Source of the DNA: Chelonoidis abingdonii
Taxonomy: Eukaryota; Chordata; Testudines; Testudinidae
Reading direction: 5' to 3'
DNA length: 64,000 nucleotides
Assembly: GCF_003597395.2 (NCBI RefSeq)
Contig: NC_133771.1
Coordinates: 52,743,090 to 52,807,089 of the forward strand
Below, piece by piece: positions 34,933 through 46,534 of the stretch. How positions within the stretch are numbered: position 1 is the stretch's first letter; each line of letters begins with the position of its first letter. The position numbers and the translations under genes were made by a program. The notes under the pieces were generated by a model. It was not told the origin of the DNA. It saw nothing but the letters and a program-made list of their open reading frames with translations, and searched no databases.

Positions 34933-37900
34933 AAAAATAATAGAATCATAGACTTTAAGGTCAGAAGGGACCATTATGATCATCTAATCTGACCTCCTGC
35001 ACAATGCAGGCTACAGAATCTCACCCACTCACTCCTGTATCAAACCTGTGTCTGACCTATTGAATCATGGTTTAAAGATTTCAAGGTGCAGAGAATCTTC
35101 CAGCAAGTGACCCGGACTCCATGCTGCAGAGGAAGGTGAAAAACCTCCAGGGCCTCTGCCAATCTGCCCTAGAGGAAAATTTCTTCCCGACTCCAAATAT
35201 AGCGTTCAGCTAAATCCTGAGCATGTGGGCAAGACTCACCAGCCAGACACTCAGGAAAGAATTATCTGTAGTAACTCAGATCCCACCCCATCTAACATTT
35301 CATCACAAGCCATTGGGCATATTTACCACTACTAGTCAAAGACCAATCTCATTATATCATCCCCTTCATAATCTTATCAAGCTTAGTCTTGAAGCCAGAT
35401 ATATCTTTTGCCCTCATTACTCCCCTTGGAAGGCTGTTCCAGAACTTCACTCCGCTGATTGACAGAAACCTTCATCTAATTTAAGTCTAAACTTCCTGAA
35501 GGCCAGTTTATATCCATTTGTTCTTGTGTCCACATTGGTACTGAGCTTAAATAATTCCTCTCCCTCCCTGGTATTTTTTCCTCTGATATATTTGTAAAGA
35601 GCAACCATATATCCCCTCAGCCTTCTTTTTGTTAGGCTAAACAAGCCAAGCTCTTTCAGTCTCCTTTCATAAGACAGGTTTTTCCATTCCTCGGATCACT
35701 CTAGTAGCAATACCCTCCAGCTTTGTGTCATCCACAAAATTTATTAGCACATTCCCACTTTTGTGCCAAGGTCAGCAATAAAAAGATTAATAATATGGTC
35801 TCAAAACAACAGTCCCTGAGGAACTTCACCAGTAACCTCCGCCATGACAATTCACCTTCAGTAACTACGCGTTGTAGTCTCCCCTTTAACCAGTTCCTTA
35901 TCCACCCTTCAATTTTCATATTGAGCTCCATCTTTTCCAATTTAGCTAATATTCCTTTGTGGAACCGTATTGAAGCCTACTGAAATCGAGGTAATTAGAT
36001 CCACTGTGTTTCATTTGTCTAAAAACTGTTACCTTCTCAAAAAGGAGATCGGGTTAGTTTGGCACAATCTACCTTTTGTAAAACCATGTATATTTTTGTC
36101 CAATTAACGTTGACCTCAATGTCCTTAACTACTTCTCTTCAAATATTTTTTCCAAGACTTTGCATACTACAGATATCAAACTACACGAGCCTGTAGTTGC
36201 CCAGATCACTTTTTCCCCCTTTTTTAAAGATAGAACTATGTTAGCATTCTCCAGTCATATGGTACAACCCCTGAGTTACTGATTCATTAAAAATTCTTGC
36301 TAAATGGACTGCAATTTCATGTGCCAGTTCCTCTAATATTCTTGGACGAAGATTATCGGGCCCCCCAGTTTAGTCTCAATAGTTGTTCGGTTTGTTTCTA
36401 CCTCGATGTGGTAATATCTACCTCCATATCCTCATTCGCGATTGTCATCCTATCATTATTCCTAGTTCCTCATTAAAGACTGAGGCAAAGTATTTGTTAG
36501 ATATTGGGCCAAGCTAGATTATCCTTAACCTCCACTCATCCTCAGTGTTAGCATCCCTCTTCTTCTTTCTTTGTTTTCTTATTTATATGGCTATAGAACC
36601 TTTTACATGGTTTTAATTTCCTTTGCACAGGTCCAACTCTACATCGCTTTTGGTCTTTCTCACTGTATTCCTACATATCTGCCTCAATAAGGTAGTTTTC
36701 CTTGCTGATTCCGCCATCTCCATCCTTGTAGGCTTTCTGCTTTTCTTAATCACCTCTCTGAGATGATTGCTCATCCAGCTTGGTCTACAACTCCTGCCTA
36801 TGATTTATCCCTTTCTTGGATGCAGGCTTCTGATAGTTTCTGTAACTTTGACTTGAAGTAATTCCAGGCCTCTTCCACGTTAGATCCCCAAGTCTTCATT
36901 TCCATCCACTTCCTAATTAATTCCTTAATTTTTAAGAGTTAGCCTTTTTAAATCAAAAACTCTAGTCACAGATCATTTTTGTTTATCCTTCCATTTAGTT
37001 TAAACTGAATAAGTCATGATGCTCAACCAAGGTTGTCCCCTACAACTATTTCTTCTATGAGTCCTACTACTCACAAAACCAAATCTCAAATGGCATCCCC
37101 TTTGTGGTGTTCTCCTACGCAGCAGTATATGGTTCTTGGGACGCATACCACACAGGTGGGGTGCAATTAAATTTCTTTATTAAGGAAAAAGAATAGTGGT
37201 GGGATATTACATAAAATCGAAGGAATGGGTGTATAGGGTGTTTACAGCATGTATGGGGGGGTTATCTATTGCCGTGTAGCGGGGTCTGAAGTGGGTCGAA
37301 GGTGGGTAGCGCAATGGGCGACACGTTCAATAAGAGCAACTTCAACTTGATATTAAGGGACAATTCTAGATACAGTGTGAATGCAAAAGTACAAAAGAAG
37401 TGCAAAAGAATGGTCTTCTATTAAATGGTAACTAGCTTAGAGAGAGAATCGTATTTAGTGTGTTGGTGGCCTTATATACAGTCATACACAACGGATATGT
37501 AATACAAATAAGTATTCATTCAGCAATAGGTGATAAGTGAAATATGCAACTGTAGCAAAATTATTGACTTAATTTGTGAGCTCAGTTTGGATAGCAAGCG
37601 ATGTCCTAAAAGCTGTGGACTTTAAGGACAGAGGGTGATGTGGAATAGCGGCAACTGATGAGGAGGTGCAGCTGGAAGCAGCGGAGACAACTTTGAAGCG
37701 AACCTGGCAAAAGGAGGAACAACTTAGGGCTTAGAGATGGGTTTTTAAGCAATGGGGGTTGGGAATGATGGGGGAAAAACAGACAGAAGTCTCTATTACA
37801 GGAGAGAGAGCCAGCAAGGGCGTTGGGAAGATTTGGTGCAGCAAGGAGTTTAACAGAGAAGACACGGAGAAGCAGCACAAGAGTGGGGGATTTGGAGCAG

Positions 37901-39500
37901 CCGGGAAAAACAGACAAAGTTAAATCGACAGAGGGAACGAAGGCAGCAAAACCTATCTAAATCTAACCAACAACAGGCAAAACAAAAAAATATCACAAAT
38001 TCTAAGCAACTATACACCAGCAACTATACCGGAACAACCGAACACAAACTATGAACAGGCAGGTGAAACTTAACAACCTTACAATCTATACCCCGAGCAA
38101 CAAAAGCGAACATGGCCGCGGAGCAGTAAGACTTACAAGCCTTTATAAATCACTTAACAAACTAATAATTATAACACTAAAAAAACAAACTTAATGGTGC
38201 CCCACCTTATGTTAGTGGGGAAGTTACAAGGGCCAGAGGTGGAATGGTCCCAGGGACAGTGGCTGCAGCACCGTGGATACCAGCTGCAAGAGAGAGCCCG
38301 AGGCAAAGGCCCACAGGAGCCAAGAAGCTTAGCAGAGGCCATACAAACTTATTTTAGCAGCAAAAGTGCGCGGAGTCTTAGGAAGAGGTTTTAAAAGACC
38401 CATACGAGACCAAGGTTTAGCTTGATCCGTGTACTGGGAGGACCAGAGCCACGCAGCTAAAATAATAAATAAAAGTACAGAGAGTTTCTACAGAGGGATT
38501 CTTGACCGTAGTCCCAAAGGAAGCAGCAAAGGAAAAAGCAGCAAGAACATCAGAAGCTAGGTACAGGTCTCAATAATCAGGAGAGCTCTCAGGCAGCAAT
38601 TCGTTCCTTCGTGGTTTTTTTTTCAAAAAACGGGGGTAACGCTCAAAAATAACGAAGAGGCGGAACCCCCAGACCTGCCAAAGTCCAGACCCAGACCAGC
38701 TAAAACTGCACGGCAAACCTTTCCTGGATCTTAATGTTTAAAAACTGTCCCTGTTCTTTAAAAAAGGCAAAATCAGGCAGTTTACTGCCAGTTCTTTTGA
38801 TACGCGCCTCCCTATCACGGGGAGGAAACAGGAGGCAGGGACCATAGCATGTAGGTGAGCAACAGAGAACATGTCTGGAGAGTGCCTGTGCAGTAGGTGA
38901 CTGAAAAAGGACCATGAGGCCCTATGATCGTGCCCAAGATCTTAAAAACCAACAATAGTCTTGCACCTCTGGACATTGCCTACCCATCAACCAAGCGCAG
39001 GCTTTAACCAATGAATAGACAGGACTACCTTGACAGGGCCAGGGGTCCCACTTAGCACAAGTGGCCATCCCTTTGAGAAGGGCAATGGCTCTTGGTAAAC
39101 AACTTTAAGGGGCCCTCCCTTTGAGAAGGGCAGTGGCCCTGGTAAACAACTTAACAGCCAGGGAGGGGAGGCCACAGGAGAACAAAAACAAAATGGAGCA
39201 TGGGGACAGCTGTAAGAAACAAAATGGAATAGGGGGATAGCTGTAACAGACAGTTGGTTCAACAACTACTTGGTAAAGGAATTCATCAGCTATCATATCT
39301 AGCAAAATTTAAGTCCTGTTGTTATTTCTAGCACTTGTCCTCCAGTCTATATCTGGGAAGTTAAAGTCTCCCATGATCACACAATTCCTATTAGTATTTA
39401 CTTCATTCAAAACATTAAAAAGGTCTTTTTCCATATCCAAATCAGATCCCAGTGGTCTATAGCACCCCCAAGCACTGTCTCAGGAATTATCTTAGATCGA
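34933..39500 (-). mobile_element. Antisense CR1 LINE split by a 2.1-kb solo LTR
   Basis: The CR1 3' end in reverse ('agaatcatagactttaagg') starts the element. The minus frame 35644-35447 gives the ORF2 C-terminal block ('LTKRRLRGYMVALYKYI'), and 35940-35728 gives the RT block 'WIRNWLKGRLQRVVTEGELS'. At 39360-39390 the minus strand encodes the endonuclease motif VIMGDFNF. The coding order from 39500 down to 34933 is therefore continuous ORF2 once the LTR at 37108-39252 is ignored. Stops and frameshifts show it is dead. Confidence 0.85.
37108..39252 (-). mobile_element. Very long solo LTR (2145 bp) inserted in a CR1
   Basis: On the minus strand it begins TGTCTGTTACAGC and ends GGAGAACA. Near its 3' end it carries a TATA box (GTATATAAGG, about 37470-37480) and an AATAAA signal (37176-37181) some 70 bases before the terminus. 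The U3 side contains two tandem duplications: about 45 bp at 39063-39107 and 39111-39153, and 31 bp at 39189-39219 and 39220-39250. The flanks are gttgg (39253-39257) and gtgg (37104-37107), consistent with a 4-5 bp duplication. CR1 sequence is contiguous across the gap. No second LTR, gag or pol was found. Its superfamily is not determined; LTRs this long occur among spuma-related and other endogenous retroviruses. Confidence 0.75.
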
Positions 39501-39504
39501 CTCC

Positions 39505-42120
39505 ACCCCCAGTGTAGACCTAGCCTTGGTTCCAGCCTTTTGGAAATATACACAAAAATCAAATCAGCAGCAAATATGTTAAAATCAAGACCAAACTGCT
39601 AAGTTTTTTACATAAAATGAATATGTCTATATTCTCTTCAAATCATTTGCTATCCAAAAGGTTCTCCTTCAGCACATGTTATGTAACAATTATTAAGTTC
39701 ACGTCACAAGCAGTTTAATAGCTTTGTAAACTCGACTGTGACAAGGCTAATATATGCAGCTGTAGAAGGTAGATGTCTCAAGACACAAAAGCTAACTGTA
39801 TAAAATTCAAACCTGCAAGCCAAGACAGACATGTCCCTCCAAAGCAACTTCCATCAGCCTGAATACTTTAGGTTAGAAGCCATGCCCACAGAGATAATGT
39901 GACATTTTCCCATGAAGTAGGTTGATTAGACCACGCAATGGCATGGAACTCTCTACAGCATGATACCATCCTCACTGCTTAAATCTTCTGGAACTGAAGT
40001 GCTCAACATTTTATGACTGAAGTAATGGATTTAGCCTTATCTTATATAAGCATTATGAGGAAGTTTGTATTTTTAATTTGCCCACAAGTAGCATGTGCAG
40101 GAAAAACAACTGGTTTTACTTGCAATATCTTTTGGTAAAAAAGTGCATACATGTCATTTTTGTTGTAGAATGACAGGATTCTTTTCATGTATATAAATGT
40201 TCCAGCTCTTGGTGGCAAATGAAGATTTTACAAGTGTCTTAGATAACAGAGTAGAACATATTTTCATAATCCTATTATATTAAGAATCATATTTCAGAGA
40301 AATGTCAGTTTTGGGAGAAAATAGATCCAACAAAAGTATTGTAAGAATAATATATTAACTGAGCAAACTGGTTTCCAGACAGACTATTTATTTAACTCTT
40401 TGCAACCAATGTCTCATCTCTGCATGAGAAAGTCCATTCCTTTTAAATGAACATTCATTGATTTCAATGTAGCTATAACAGAGTGACATATTCATGTCCT
40501 TACCTGTGTCCCTTCCAATCAAAAGAGCTGGATGTTTTAAATCACTAAAGAGATTAGGATGAGACAAGAATTTTTTGGGAGGGAAATACAAAGGGCAGAA
40601 TGCTTACAATTTTTTGTTGATTTGTTTTGATTAACTGAATCAGTGCCCTAACATCAGAATTTTGTTTTCATACCCATCTCACTCCTCTGATGTGATACAG
40701 AAAATCAACTTCCCATCTTTCTTCAAATGAAGAGATATGAAGGTATGACTCATGCTATGGTATATTCTTTTAAAATATAATTATCGGTGCATTTTCCAAC
40801 ATATCCTAATGTGCCAGGCAACCCAATATATCCCCCCTACAAGGCACAACATTTGGGAGACACAGCTCAATGATGCACTTGTGCATCCTTCATTTGAAAA
40901 TTCTCACTGAGCATAATCACCATTTGAACTGCTAATGCACAAGCAATCCCTGATTTTAAATGTACTAACCCTTAGGAAATCTTAATTTCTATTAGTGTAA
41001 TCATATTTCTACTATGCAGTTACAGGGCATCTGAAAAGGTGAAAATTCCATTATCAGATATAATGTAGTACATGAAAGCTTAGCTTTCATAACCAAAGAA
41101 ACATTCATGAAGTCTAGGAGTTACAGTATGTGCAGCAATTTCAGTTATAGCTAAATAAATAAATAAATACAAATACTTACAGTGTAACTCATTCCTATTC
41201 AATTTACCCAAAGTATGTAGATTCCATGTACATTGAAGCAGCTAAACATATAACTTAATATACTTCATTCAGAATTTACGGCATCATAAGTCACATTTCT
41301 TCTACCTTAGGCTTGTAATACCAAATGCTGTGTTGAACAAGATGGATTCAGGGAGATTTCTCAGCATCTTTAGACAGGGAGTTTTTGCTTTGTATGAATT
41401 TTTGAAAACCAATTGACATATTTCATAAAGTTTTGTATCTGACAGAGACAATTTTTGATGGTTCAATTTTTATATGAGAATCAGTTCCCCCTGTACTGGG
41501 AACATTAAACGAAGAGTTTAAGTGTGAAGCAGTGGTTTCAGTTCTGGGCTGTTCACCTATACCTTTTCTTTGGTATGGATTTGTAAGGTTTCAGAGGCCA
41601 CCCACTCTGATTACATTTTGAGTTTTATATTTAAATTAAAGATCAGTCAAAATTGTTGAGCTTGCCTTGGTTTTCAAATTGGCCCAGGTTCACTAGACAG
41701 GGGGACTGAGTTTGCAAATCTTAAACCTTTAGACTAACCTGGCTGAATTTCATGTTTGTAAGGCAGGTTTTGTATGGTTTCTTGTTTCATAGTGGAAGTT
41801 TCTGCACAGATCTAATTAAACCTAATGAGAGGGGCTAGGGAGTGGTTGCCGAGATAAAAGTTTAGTCATTTTTGATTATTCATATTAATTAAGAGGTCTC
41901 CAGGAATCCTAATTAATGATACTCGATCAAATGCTAGCCACCCACATCAACAAGTGAGGGGAATTAATGAGGCCAGCAGTGAAAGGGGAACAGCCCCTAC
42001 AGCAAGGAAAGAGAAATTTGACAATGGACAATAGATTCTCCCCTGGCATCCTCTGGCACCTATTTGCCAGCTGCACGAGAGAGGTGCTGAATGGCCAGCA
42101 TTCCCCAGGATTTAGTGCAG
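39505..42120. other. Non-coding DNA with an AAAT microsatellite
   Basis: An (AAAT)n tract lies at about 41152-41172. No repeat family or exon was recognised in this 2.6-kb stretch. Confidence 0.4.
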
Positions 42121-42128
42121 TGCAGGGG

Positions 42129-43073
42129 TGTCATAAACAGATAGCTAAGGGTTAATGTCTATTTCACCTGCAAAGGGGTAACCAAACACCTGACCAGAGG
42201 ACCAATCAGGAAACAAGATTTTTCAAATCTCAAGGAAGGGAACTTCTGGGTGTGGTCTTTGTCTCTCTGTTGCTCTCTCGCTCTGAGAGTGAACTGTCTT
42301 TCTCCAAGGTTTTCTAATCTCTGTTCCAAGTGTAAGTACAAAGGTAGAAGACAATAGGGTTTTCTTATTGTTTTTAGTATTTACATGTGTGAGTTTGCTG
42401 GATGTTTTAAATTGTATTCTTTTTGGATAAGGCTGTTTATTCATGTTAATTCTCTCCAGCCCTTTATTCCAGAGACTTACAGGTTTGCCAGTTATCAGTC
42501 AGGGAGAAAATGACGCTGAGTGGCCTGACGGTTATCTACTACGACGGAAAAAAAGACGGTGGCGTGGAAAGGTGAACCTCTCAACCACCTGGAACGTCTG
42601 CAGCGGCGACAATTAAGGAGTTGTGCACTAGCTTCGCCCATTGTTGTCAGCCACTCCAGGACGGACTGAACAGGCATACCACTCCATTGACACAGGTAAT
42701 GCTCACCCAATTAGAACCCACCCCTACCGGTGTCGTCTCATGCCCAAGCTGCTATAGACGGCAGATCCAGAACATGTTACAGATGGGTATAATCTGCTCA
42801 TCTACCAGTGCATGGGCATCTCAGTGTTCTGGTACCCAAACCAGATGGAGGAAATACGCTTTTGCGAGGACTACGAGGCTAAATGCAGCAAGGGATTTGG
42901 GTTCTTGGGATCCCCAGGGAAGGTTTTGGGGGGACCAGAGTGTACCAGGCACTGGAAGTCCCGGTTGGTGGCAGGCTATCAGATCTAAGCTGGTAATTAA
43001 GCTTAGAGGATTTCATGCTAGCACCCAAATTTTGGATGCTAAAGTTCAGAATTGGGACAGAAATGCTATGACA
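42129..43073 (+). mobile_element. LTR element containing a pol scrap (945 bp)
   Basis: It begins TGTCATAAACAGATAGC and ends AATGCTATGACA, with a perfect 5-bp duplication agggg (42124-42128 and 43074-43078). The first ~350 and last ~190 bases match the ends of the solo LTR at 26725-27515 (for example 'gatctaagctggtaattaag'). The middle, about 42490-42880, has no counterpart in that LTR and instead resembles Ty3/Gypsy-type pol (separate entry). The whole was therefore mobilised, or later altered, as one unit between the duplications. Confidence 0.75.
42490..42880 (+). pseudogene. Ty3/Gypsy-like pol fragment (start of reverse transcriptase)
   Basis: One plus-strand frame at about 42638-42755 encodes a stretch with 'ATPGRTEQAYHSIDTGNA' followed by 'PIRTHPYR', the pattern just before the RT domain in Ty3/Gypsy and related pol proteins (PGRT, H-I-TG-A-PIR--PYR). 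In another frame at about 42760-42850 comes an 'NMLQMGII-SSTSAWAS' stretch, the next conserved block, so a frameshift separates them and a stop lies between. Protease, RT palm and integrase are absent. It is a dead fragment; the family assignment is by motif only. Confidence 0.65.
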
Positions 43074-43089
43074 AGGGGCTAAATGAAGC

Positions 43090-43430
43090 CTTTTTCAGAT
43101 CCATTCCAGCTGCCCACCTTACCCATCTGAACTAAAAAAGGGAACTCAACATGACAGATGCTGCAGGTCTAGACAATTGCCTGTTTAGAGGGGGCAGGAA
43201 GGATTTTTTCTCCCATGGACTAATTGGTAGAGGATCAGGGCATTTTCTGCCTTCCTTGCAGCACCTGCAAGCCACAGTATATTATGTAGGAACATGCTTG
43301 GTACCTAAATGAGGTACTGGGACTGAGTTTATTCATCACAATTTGAGGCCAGTTTCCAGTGCAGTTAAGAGAATAAAATGACTGGTTCCCGGAGGTAAAA
43401 GACCAGGAATTTTGGTGATGGGCCTTTGGC
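43090..43430 (+). mobile_element. Possible CR1 3'-UTR fragment
   Basis: The blocks 'agagggggcaggaaggatt', 'ggactaattggtagagg' and 'ctgccttccttgcagcacc' recall the CR1 3' untranslated segment (gggtcaggaaggaa…cttcctctgcagca) in plus orientation. No terminal sequence was found and the assignment is tentative. Confidence 0.4.
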
Positions 43431-43433
43431 TCA

Positions 43434-43781
43434 TGTGATAGGGTGAGACCTTGTGACCTTCATGGGGCGAGGTCAGATCTTGTAGCCCTCATAGGCTGAG
43501 GTCCCCACCCTGCTGCATCCTCTGTCATCCTCTGGGGATGGGGGGAGAAGGATGCTAGGACTCAGATAGCTGAGTCCTGGGAGACAGGCAGGGGAGAGCC
43601 ACCCTGTGTTATGGGTTATATGAGCCCTGTAACCCTCACACTGGAACAAATTAAATGCCTGATATATGAGAATATGGGTGATGGCCAGATAGCGCCCCTC
43701 CCTTGTGTTAAAGTTTAATAAAAGTTGCAAACTGCCACTTAATTCCATGCACATGTCTGTCCCCATTTTGCCGCCATATCA
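43434..43781 (+). mobile_element. LTR-like fragment with poly(A) signal
   Basis: It runs from TGTGATAGGGTGAG to GCCGCCATATCA. A 'tttaataaaagttgc' poly(A) signal lies about 70 bases before the end. TG/CA termini and an AATAAA at this distance suggest an LTR, but the flanks (gctca and tagct) are not a convincing duplication. It could be part of a larger degraded element. Confidence 0.4.
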
Positions 43782-43969
43782 TAGCTCTCAGATTATCGTC
43801 TGGAAGTGTTAACCCTGCTGCTGAAACAGAAAGCCTAAGACCAGCACCCTGCATGTAAGAACTTCAAGGAAGGGTCTAGATTACACTTTGAGTGAGGACA
43901 GAGGGATGGTCTGATGCTGACCTATTCAGAAGTCACTGGGTCACTGCTGCTAGCCAGGAAGACAGAGGC

Positions 43970-44225
43970 TATGTCTTCACTAGCAAAAAAAGGAATAACT
44001 AATGTTAATTATCCTATTGTAAAAATCATAGTGGAGAAAAGACAGTGTAGTGTTACTTTGAGGTAAACCAGGTGAAGTCAGCAACAGGCAGGAGTATGAT
44101 CTTACCATCAAAATGACAAGTGCCTTGTCTTCACTTAAGATTTGACAGCAAGATAACCATCATGCATTAGATATTTTGTGCCAAACAAAAACACCTTTGT
44201 GCCAGTGAAGACTGAGACAAATTGT
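43970..44225. mobile_element. Inverted-repeat DNA element, superfamily unknown
   Basis: The left part 'atgtcttcactagcaaaaaa' is mirrored at the right by 'gtgccagtgaagactgaga'. A second 'tgtcttcacttaag' block lies internally near 44127. The element is AT-rich and without coding potential. The exact ends and any duplication are uncertain. Confidence 0.5.
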
Positions 44226-44622
44226 GAGCTGATCTGAGTAAATACAACGACTTTGCAATTACAGAGACTCCATCCTACTGCTGCTTAATCCATGCTCTTT
44301 CTCCTACCTCCTGCCTACAAGCTGGACATTAAACCTGCACTTAAGAATGTTTAGTAACAGTATTCACTAGTCCTCACTAAAATACTGTGTGTGTTGGGAG
44401 TTAGCTTTTATGTGAAGATGATGCATTCATTGGTAAAAGACTGGATTATGGAGTTTGGCACAATTAGTCTACTGTCAATAGAGTTATTTAATCAGTTCCC
44501 TTCTCCCCGACACCCAATCTTCAGTCTCTTACCCCATATTAGTTAAAATAAATCCCTTCAGAGTAGCTGCCTGCCTTCTGTGTTTTTACTGTCCTACTAT
44601 GTGTTCTTTTAGTTCTTTAGAT

Positions 44623-45023
44623 CAGTTTCTCTCAAACTTTCCACACTACTATAACTCTTTCAGGAGTCTAATTTGTCTTGTGTACCCCCAAGTTTCACCT
44701 CAATCAAAAACTACTTGCTTAGGAAAATCAGACAAAAGTGTCACAGCACATTATTACTGAAAAGTTGCTTACTTTCCATTTTTACCATATAATTATAAAA
44801 TAAGTCAAGTGGAATATAAATATTGTACTTACATTTAAGAGTATAGTATATAGAACAGCATAAACAAGTCATTGTCTGTATGAAATTTTAATTTGTACTG
44901 ACATTGCTAGTATTTTCTATGTAGCCTGTTGTAAAATTAGACGAACACCGAGATGAGCTGACGTACCCCTGGAAGACTTCTGTGTACCCCAGGGGCACAT
45001 GTACCTCTCGTTGATTACCCCCG
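44623..45023. mobile_element. Non-autonomous hAT element (401 bp)
   Basis: It starts cagtttctctcaaactttcc and ends with 'cgttgattacccccg', with degenerate inverted ends. A 'gtgtacccc' block appears near both ends in opposite setting. The flanks are a perfect 8-bp duplication ctttagat (44615-44622 and 45024-45031). The interior is AT-rich with no transposase. Confidence 0.85.
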
Positions 45024-45434
45024 CTTTAGATTACAAGTAGTGCTCCCATTAGTTCAAGTGAGTTCTTCTAGTTTCCGCTTCAAAGCTTCTTGAAAGGACT
45101 AAAGTCGTATTCATGGAGATTGTTTCCCCAGGTCAAGAAATGACACATTCTTTAACATGGTACTGTACTTGTCCTTCTAAAGATTCCCAGCAAGGTTCCA
45201 ATAGGCTCACATCTTTTACTTTAACCCTGAGTGCTGTTTTCCAGAAGATACTACCTTTACCAAGTAGGTGCAGCTCCTGTGAGGGAGGTATTATACTAGC
45301 AATACCTAATCTCCCACTGTCCCATCACCACTAATGTCTCATAAGATTTAGTCTCTGAAATAGAAGGACTGCAAGTTTCATGTTAGCTTTTGCAGGATGT
45401 GTGTGTGAGGAGAAAGGGCAGTCATGAATAAAAA

Positions 45435-45660
45435 ACAGGATGTTGGAACGTGGACATCTGGGTTCTAGTTTCTGGCTCTGCCCCAAATTTCCTTTGCAAC
45501 TTTGGGTAAATCATTTGATCTCTCTATGCATCAGTTTTCCCATCTGATAACAATACTTAGCTATGTAATGGGAATATGTGAAATTTAACTAACAAACAAT
45601 TACAAATCAATCTAAGATGATAGGATGGAAGGTGCTATGTACATGTAAATTTGTTATTAG
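45435..45660 (+). mobile_element. MIR-like CORE-SINE
   Basis: It contains 'catctgggttctagtttctgg' (B-box side), then 'aactttgggtaaatcatttg' and 'ctctatgcatcagttttccc', the classical MIR core order, and ends with 'ggaaggtgctatgtacatg', the MIR-like tail. It is old but nearly full length. Confidence 0.8.
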
Positions 45661-46282
45661 TATTGGGAAGTATAGTAGAATTTTTTTCAGACATGTTGAT
45701 GCATGGGTACATAACTCAAATTAGAAGGAAGCTGTTTAACTCTTATTATCTGAAGAATACATGCCATTCAAAGTGGAGTGTGGATTGCTAGAGTTATGAA
45801 TAAAATAAGATACTATATGTCAATTTGAATATGTCACATTGCATTAAAATTACTTATGTGTTCAAGAAAAGCCTGAATTGTGTAGAATTGCTAGGATACA
45901 AAGAGTTAATGAAATGCTGTGTATAACTACATTATCTATTCTTTCCTTCAAGACTTAATTTCTAATTATATCTTAATACTTGTGAATGCCTAGCTTGCAT
46001 AAACATAATAAACACTGTGAATTTATCAGTGATCTGGCATTTTAATTAAAATATTAGTGCATTATTTTTCACAGCTTGCACATATGTAGCACATAAGCAA
46101 GAGGGATTTAAATTTAGGTGACAGACCAGTAAATTTCCCACGATGCAAAGAGAAACAAAAAAGAATGCTAAGCTACTGGAAACTTTAGATTATGTTTCAG
46201 AAGTAAGTAGATATAAAACCAAAAATATACTCCTTATTGTGGAACTTTTCAGTTTGAAGAATTAATTTTGCATTCAATAATA

Positions 46283-46530
46283 AGAACATAAGAATGGCCA
46301 TACTGGGTCAGACCAAAGGTCCATCAAGCCCAGTATCCTGTCCTCTGACAGTGGCCAATGGCAGGTGTCCCAAAGGGAATGAATAGACAAGTTATCATCA
46401 AGTGATCCATGCCCTGTCACCCAATTCCAGCTTCTGGCAAACAGAGGCTAGGGACACCATTCCTAATAGCACTTCCGCGGTGTCTCAGAAAGAGCAATAG
46501 GCAACACTAAGTATGTTTCCCTTCCTCCTT
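46283..46530 (-). mobile_element. CR1 3'-end fragment
   Basis: 'aagaacataagaatggccat', 'actgggtcagaccaaaggtc' and 'cagtggccaatggcaggtg' are widely repeated CR1 3'-terminal blocks, here in reverse orientation. It continues to about 46530 with decreasing similarity. Confidence 0.75.
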
Positions 46531-46534
46531 GCAA

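Noticed and set aside
42621..43082. 153-codon plus-strand frame as a gene
   Set aside because: It runs across a pol scrap and into LTR sequence; its start is in the wrong frame for the pol motifs and its end is LTR DNA.
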